Source: Spirochaeta africana DSM 8902 | Lineage (GTDB): Bacteria > Spirochaetota > Spirochaetia > DSM-27196 > DSM-8902 | Length of the DNA stretch: 64,000 nt | Assembly: GCF_000242595.2 (NCBI RefSeq) | Contig: NC_017098.1 | Coordinates: 2,561,501 to 2,625,500, forward strand | Direction: 5' to 3' | Part shown: in pieces, positions 60,376 through 64,000 of the stretch | Numbering within the stretch: the first letter of the stretch is position 1 | Layout: every line of letters starts with the position of its first letter | Translations under genes and position numbers: made by a program | The notes under the pieces: model-generated | Told to the model about the DNA's origin: nothing | What the model saw: only the letters and a program-made list of their open reading frames with translations | Database searches by the model: none

Positions 60376-61107
60376 ATGGCCCGGATATTTGTGATCGAAG
60401 ACAACGAAGGACTGCGCAGCACCATCTGCTCCTATCTGGAGCTTGAGGATCACATCGCTGTTCCCTTCTCCCGCCTGCGCGGACTGGAGGATGCCGTGCG
60501 TATGCAGCAGCCGGCCCTGCTGATCCTGGATGTGATGCTGCCGGACGGCGACGGCTTTATTGCTGCGCGGCAGCTGCGTCGCTTCTCCGAGGTGCCAATC
60601 ATATTTCTGACTGCGCGTACCGCAGAGTCCGACCGGATCACCGGGTTCGAGGTCGGGGGCGACGACTACCTGGTCAAGCCCTTCTCCAACAAGGAGCTGA
60701 TGCTGCGGGTACGGGCTCTGCTCAAACGTACCGCCCCGCTGCCGATCGACGCTCCCGGCAGCAGGCTGCTGCACCTGCGGCTCCAGCACAACCCCGGTGA
60801 GTCCCGGCTGCAGCTGGACCCGGCCGGCCACCGCTGCCGCCATAACGGTACCGATGTAACACTTACCGCAGCCGAGTGGAAGATACTGAACCACCTTGCG
60901 GGCAATCCCGGGGTGGTGGTGTCGCGTGATCGACTGTTGGGGGTCTGCCTGGATTATCTGGCCGAGGGATCCGAACGCACCATCGATACCCATATCAAGA
61001 ATATCCGCACCAAGCTGGGCAAGCAGCCATGGATCGAGACTGTTCGCGGCTTCGGGTACCGGTTCTCCGGAGAACCGGTAGATACATCGGGGGATGAGCA
61101 TGTATAG
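60376..61107 (+). CDS. OmpR-family response regulator
   Basis: 243 residues. Receiver with phospho-acceptor Asp52 (LLILDVMLPDGDG), Thr in FLTARTA and Lys in LVKPF; C-terminal winged helix ending ERTIDTHIKNIRTKLGKQPWIETVRGFGYRF. Divergent from the efflux operon. Its likely binding boxes lie 60287-60314 and 62431-62458. Overlaps the kinase gene by 14 bp. Confidence 0.93.
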   Translation: MARIFVIEDNEGLRSTICSYLELEDHIAVPFSRLRGLEDAVRMQQPALLILDVMLPDGDGFIAARQLRRFSEVPIIFLTARTAESDRITGFEVGGDDYLVKPFSNKELMLRVRALLKRTAPLPIDAPGSRLLHLRLQHNPGESRLQLDPAGHRCRHNGTDVTLTAAEWKILNHLAGNPGVVVSRDRLLGVCLDYLAEGSERTIDTHIKNIRTKLGKQPWIETVRGFGYRFSGEPVDTSGDEHV

Positions 61108-62449
61108 CCTGTTTCAGCGCAGCTTTCTGGCCTTTCTTGCCGGCTATACCGTTCTGCTGGTGATCCTTGGCGGGTCGATTGCGATCGGGTATCGCCAATC
61201 GATGCAGGCCTGGAGCGCCCAGCGCAGCGGGATGATCGAGCAGTCAGCCCGTGAGCTTTTACGGGAACACGCCGGAGAGCGGCGCGGCATGGGGCCACAG
61301 TCACAAGCACATCCCCGGAGCCCGGGGCATGCCGGCATGCCGGGCGACACCCCGTTCTTCGTCTACGATACCGACGGGAACGTCATTGCTTCCAGCCTGC
61401 CCGAGGGGCGTCGGCGCGAGCTCTCGGTGCCTGACGAGCGCCGGCCAATCCGCAGCGAGGACCGCATCCTCGGGTATTACGCCGCTGCCCCGGCGGCCTT
61501 CCGCAACGATGCGGCCAACCGGGCCCTTACCGAGGCGCTGCTGCGGGCGGCGGCGGCCGGGATAGCCCTGGGGATTGCGGCAGCGCTGGCTGCTGCCTGG
61601 GGGTTCTCGCGTTCGCTGGCCGCCCCGGCGGCCCGTGTTGCCAGTGGCATCGACCTGATCGCGCACGGCAGCCTGGCAGCACCAATCCCCGGCGGGCGCA
61701 CCCGCGAGATAGCCCGCATCGCCCAGGCCGCCAACCTGCTGGCGCAGCGCCTGCGCAGCGAACAGCAGCTGCGCAGCCAGTGGGCGCAGGATGTAACCCA
61801 TGATCTGCGCACCCCGGTGGCCTCGATCCGTACCCAGCTCGAGGCGATTGTTGACGGGGTATATCCGCTCGAGCCGGCCAGGATCAGCGGCACCCTGCAG
61901 GAGCTGGCCCGGGTTGAACACCTGATCGCGGATCTGGATGAGCTGATGCGGCTGGAAGAACCCGGGCGGCCACTGCAGACCGACCGGATACCAGCCGCCG
62001 GGTTCACCGACGCCCTGCGGCAGCGATTCGAACTGGAACTGCAGCAGCGCTCCCTCGAGTGGCGCACAAGCCCTGGAATCAGCGAGTTTATCGGCGACCA
62101 CGATCTGCTGCTGCGGGCTGTATCCAATCTGATTGCCAACGCGATACGCCATGCAGCCCCAGCCAGCACCATCGACCTGGAGATCACCGGCTCCCGGGAA
62201 AGCGTCCGACTGCTGGTACGCAACCAGGGCGAGGTAGTGCCGGACGAAGAGATTCCGCACCTGTTCGAGCGGCTGTATCGCGGGGAATACGCCAGAGGCA
62301 CAGCAGGATCCGGGCTTGGGCTGACGATTGCCCGCCGCATCGCCGAGCTGCACCACGGGAGCATCTCTATGCACAGCAGCCGCGCTTCCGGCACCGTGGT
62401 AACCATCGAGATCCCGCAGCACCCGGCGAGCTTCACTGAATCTTCATAA
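61094..62449 (+). CDS. Sensor histidine kinase, partner of the OmpR-type regulator
   Basis: 451 residues. Two membrane segments (about 11-34 and 150-175) flank a short periplasmic sensor; HAMP; His236 in QDVTHDLRTPVAS; HATPase with N-box NLIANAIRHA and GSGLGLTIARRIAELHHG. The sensor is rich in Gly, His and Arg. The signal may be an efflux substrate or envelope stress, by position. Confidence 0.92.
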   Translation: MSMYSLFQRSFLAFLAGYTVLLVILGGSIAIGYRQSMQAWSAQRSGMIEQSARELLREHAGERRGMGPQSQAHPRSPGHAGMPGDTPFFVYDTDGNVIASSLPEGRRRELSVPDERRPIRSEDRILGYYAAAPAAFRNDAANRALTEALLRAAAAGIALGIAAALAAAWGFSRSLAAPAARVASGIDLIAHGSLAAPIPGGRTREIARIAQAANLLAQRLRSEQQLRSQWAQDVTHDLRTPVASIRTQLEAIVDGVYPLEPARISGTLQELARVEHLIADLDELMRLEEPGRPLQTDRIPAAGFTDALRQRFELELQQRSLEWRTSPGISEFIGDHDLLLRAVSNLIANAIRHAAPASTIDLEITGSRESVRLLVRNQGEVVPDEEIPHLFERLYRGEYARGTAGSGLGLTIARRIAELHHGSISMHSSRASGTVVTIEIPQHPASFTESS

Positions 62450-62485
62450 CAGCTTCATGCTCCCCCCACGGCCGGCTGTCATATT
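62431..62485 (+). promoter_or_regulatory. Second set of triple response-regulator boxes and promoter
   Basis: CTTCAC-N5-CTTCAT-N5-CTTCAT (62431-62458), 21 bp, then -10 CATATT (62480-62485). Boxes, order, period and distance match the efflux promoter. The first two boxes overlap the end of the kinase gene. Confidence 0.7.
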
Positions 62486-62515
62486 TGTCTCAGAAACCAT
62501 GCAAGGAGGTACGTT

Positions 62516-63043
62516 ATGCACACACGTACATTGATTATCGCCCTGGCAATCGGGCTGATTGCCGTCAGTGGCAGCTGGGCCCGCAGCCCGGGAACCGGCT
62601 CCCCGGAAACCGTCGGCAGCGAGGCTGCCGCCGCAGGCTCGACGGTTACCCTGGCAGGAACCCTGGAACTGAGTGAATGCGCCTGGGAACTGCACACCAC
62701 CGACGCGGTGTATCGCATTATGCTGGGCCGCTTTGGCAGAAACAGCGAGCTGCCGTTGGCAGAGGGCGAAGAGGCCCGAATCCACGGCTTTGTACAGGCT
62801 GCAGCCATCGCCCCGATCACCCTTACCATAGCCGATCAGGAGTATCAGCTGTGGAACGAGGATGGCCGGCCAGGCTGGGCCCGCAGCAGCCAGGCTCATC
62901 GCGCGCTGCAGCAGGACAGAGCCGGTCATCCCCGGATGCAGCCCGAACGGGGCGTGTCACGCCGGGATGCAGATAGCCGGCAGCCGCGCGACCGTCGCCA
63001 GCCTGCCCCAGAGGTGCAGGAACGCGGACCGCGCGGCCGCTGA
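62516..63043 (+). CDS. Secreted protein in the two-component regulon
   Basis: 175 residues with a signal peptide ending about SGSWARS. The middle (about 40-115) is beta-rich (TVTLAGTLELSECAWELHTTDAVYRIMLG); the last 60 residues are Arg/Gln/Pro-rich and probably unstructured. No family recognised. AAGGAGG precedes the ATG. Transcription from its own regulated promoter suggests a periplasmic sensor or stress role, as CpxP or Spy have in Cpx systems; that comparison is by position only. Confidence 0.7.
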   Translation: MHTRTLIIALAIGLIAVSGSWARSPGTGSPETVGSEAAAAGSTVTLAGTLELSECAWELHTTDAVYRIMLGRFGRNSELPLAEGEEARIHGFVQAAAIAPITLTIADQEYQLWNEDGRPGWARSSQAHRALQQDRAGHPRMQPERGVSRRDADSRQPRDRRQPAPEVQERGPRGR

Positions 63044-63055
63044 GCGTTCCTGCAC

Positions 63056-63086
63056 AAAAAAAGCTGCCCGGAGGGGCAGCTTTTTT
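63056..63086. terminator. Bidirectional intrinsic terminator
   Basis: GCTGCCC-GGAG-GGGCAGC stem with seven A on the left and six T on the right, so it can end both convergent genes. Confidence 0.92.
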
Positions 63087-63100
63087 AATGGCCGGTCGGA

Positions 63101-63550
63101 TCAGCTGTCGCCGGGCAGATCTTCCTCGGTCATGCTCAATGACTGGATGTAGCCCCAGGCAGCTTCCTGCACCGACTCATCGTCACCAAAGCGCTGTTCC
63201 AGCCCTACAATCGTCTGGATAACCCGCATGTTCGCGTTCTCGAGCTCGCTGATGGCGTTCACAAAGGATTCGCTCTCCTGGAATGCCTCCAGATCGGTGT
63301 CCGGGTATTTTTCCTGCAGACCAACGAAACGGCTGTTGATAGCGGGAACCTCGGTAGCATAGCTGTTCAGAACGCCGGCAACTGCATCTGCAGACTCGGC
63401 AGCATCAATCTCGTCCGAGAGTGCGGTAAAGCTCTCGGTCATAGCCTCGATTACCGACTGGTACTCGGCCTCGGCAGAGGCCTCACCGGCACATCCGACA
63501 AGCGCCAGCACCAGCATCATTGCAATAGACAGAATAAGTAGATTTTTCAT
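63101..63550 (-). CDS. Small acidic lipoprotein
   Basis: 149 residues. Lipobox LALVGC (Cys20); mature part is helical and acidic (EAEYQSVIEAMTESFTALSDEIDAAESADAVAGVLNSY). Ends in the bidirectional terminator region. No family recognised. Confidence 0.8.
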   Translation of the reverse strand: MKNLLILSIAMMLVLALVGCAGEASAEAEYQSVIEAMTESFTALSDEIDAAESADAVAGVLNSYATEVPAINSRFVGLQEKYPDTDLEAFQESESFVNAISELENANMRVIQTIVGLEQRFGDDESVQEAAWGYIQSLSMTEEDLPGDS

Positions 63551-63654
63551 AGCGGTATCCTACGGCGGAACCGGGTGCCTGTCAACGACTGCTCGGCGCA
63601 CGCGGCTTGTCTTCCGGATAAATTGGTAGTAGAGTAAAAGCGGGTTGGTACCTG

Positions 63655-64000
63655 ATGACATATATAGACGATTGCCGTGAACATGCACTGGAGCTGGTGC
63701 GCGGCTTCCTGTCGAATATCGATGACTCTTCGGGCCTGGTGATTATCCAGAACACCGACGGCGCTCTGCCAAAGGAAGTCCTGACGGAGCCGGCGTACGC
63801 CGACAGCCTCCGCCTGTTTACCTGCGCCCCGGTTTTTCTGGGGAACTATTTTCCTTTCCTGCAGATTATTCAGGAGGCCTGGGAGTCATCTGCCGGACAG
63901 CTTAGTCTGCGGGAGTTCCTGCCGCGCCATCAGGGCCTTATCCGCCGACAGCTGGAGAAGCTGCCTGGCGACAGCCCCGAGGAGGTGCTGCTGGATGAGT
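63655..64000 (+). CDS. Hypothetical protein, cut by the window end
   Basis: At least 115 codons from the ATG at 63655 with no stop before the window edge. MTYIDDCREHALELV.. has no recognised motif. Candidate promoter TTGTCT, 17 bp, TAGAGT lies about 20 nt upstream; the Shine-Dalgarno is weak. Confidence 0.6.
   Translation, partial: MTYIDDCREHALELVRGFLSNIDDSSGLVIIQNTDGALPKEVLTEPAYADSLRLFTCAPVFLGNYFPFLQIIQEAWESSAGQLSLREFLPRHQGLIRRQLEKLPGDSPEEVLLDE

Noticed and set aside
1-64000. CRISPR arrays, rRNA or tRNA genes, prophage structural genes
   Set aside because: No regularly spaced repeats, no tRNA cloverleaf or rRNA sequence and no capsid, tail or terminase-like proteins were recognised by reading.

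Overview
The window is about 64 kb of a GC-rich, Gram-negative anaerobe. An outer membrane is implied by a TolC-type exit duct, a MacA/MacB-type efflux system and several lipoproteins. An anaerobic life is implied by class III ribonucleotide reductase (nrdDG), hybrid cluster protein (hcp) and L-lactate dehydrogenase. Gene content (FapA/DUF342 protein, stand-alone receivers, Cache-type MCP, ECF thiamine importer) fits a free-living spirochaete of the Spirochaeta/Alkalispirochaeta kind. That assignment is an inference; no rRNA or other marker gene is present.

Layout. 1-7.5 kb: an MFS-HEAT fusion, a CDP-alcohol phosphotransferase fusion, an acetyltransferase, a HAD phosphatase, and a MarR/lipoprotein pair. 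7.6-18.5 kb: an accessory island. It holds AT-richer minus-strand genes (HAD phosphatase, alpha/beta hydrolase, DUF1349 protein, liquefying-type alpha-amylase, CNNM protein) separated by attC-like hairpins, an IS256-family element inserted near a nuclease-like gene, a frameshifted tyrosine recombinase, a SEC-C protein, a higBA toxin-antitoxin pair and decayed gene fragments. 18.5-29.3 kb: an MCP with an extra C-terminal domain, hcp, and a compact eight-gene fatty-acid operon (FabI-like, FabH, FabA, FabZ, FabF, ACP, PlsC, phosphopantetheinyl transferase). 29.3-37.6 kb: metE/metR, ldh, and a TPP-riboswitch-controlled ykoFEDC thiamine importer. 37.6-45.4 kb: DUF454 and APC proteins, small enzymes, and nrdDG behind a cobalamin riboswitch. 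45.5-55 kb: a hybrid kinase, receiver and FapA group, a SulP-STAS-cNMP fusion, trhO and small secreted/membrane proteins. 55-64 kb: an efflux operon divergent from a two-component system, with matching operators at the efflux operon and at a secreted-protein gene.

Three regulatory patterns stand out. (1) Many housekeeping genes have a sigma70-type -10 box ending only 5-8 nt before the start codon, with no Shine-Dalgarno; this is the signature of leaderless mRNA. The island genes have ordinary Shine-Dalgarno sequences. (2) Palindromes or repeats sit at meaningful promoter positions: between -35 and -10 of the fatty-acid operon, at -41.5 of hcp, at the start of marR, and as triple 11-bp-spaced CTTCAY boxes at an identical distance from two -10 elements. 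(3) Vitamin riboswitches tie thiamine uptake to TPP and class III ribonucleotide reductase to B12.

Two families of GC-rich dispersed intergenic repeats are present, and several conserved enzymes carry Ala/Gly/Pro-rich in-frame insertions. The best candidates for new biology are the integron-like island with its inactivated recombinase, the self-contained fatty-acid cassette with its own repressor sites, and the leaderless promoter architecture.
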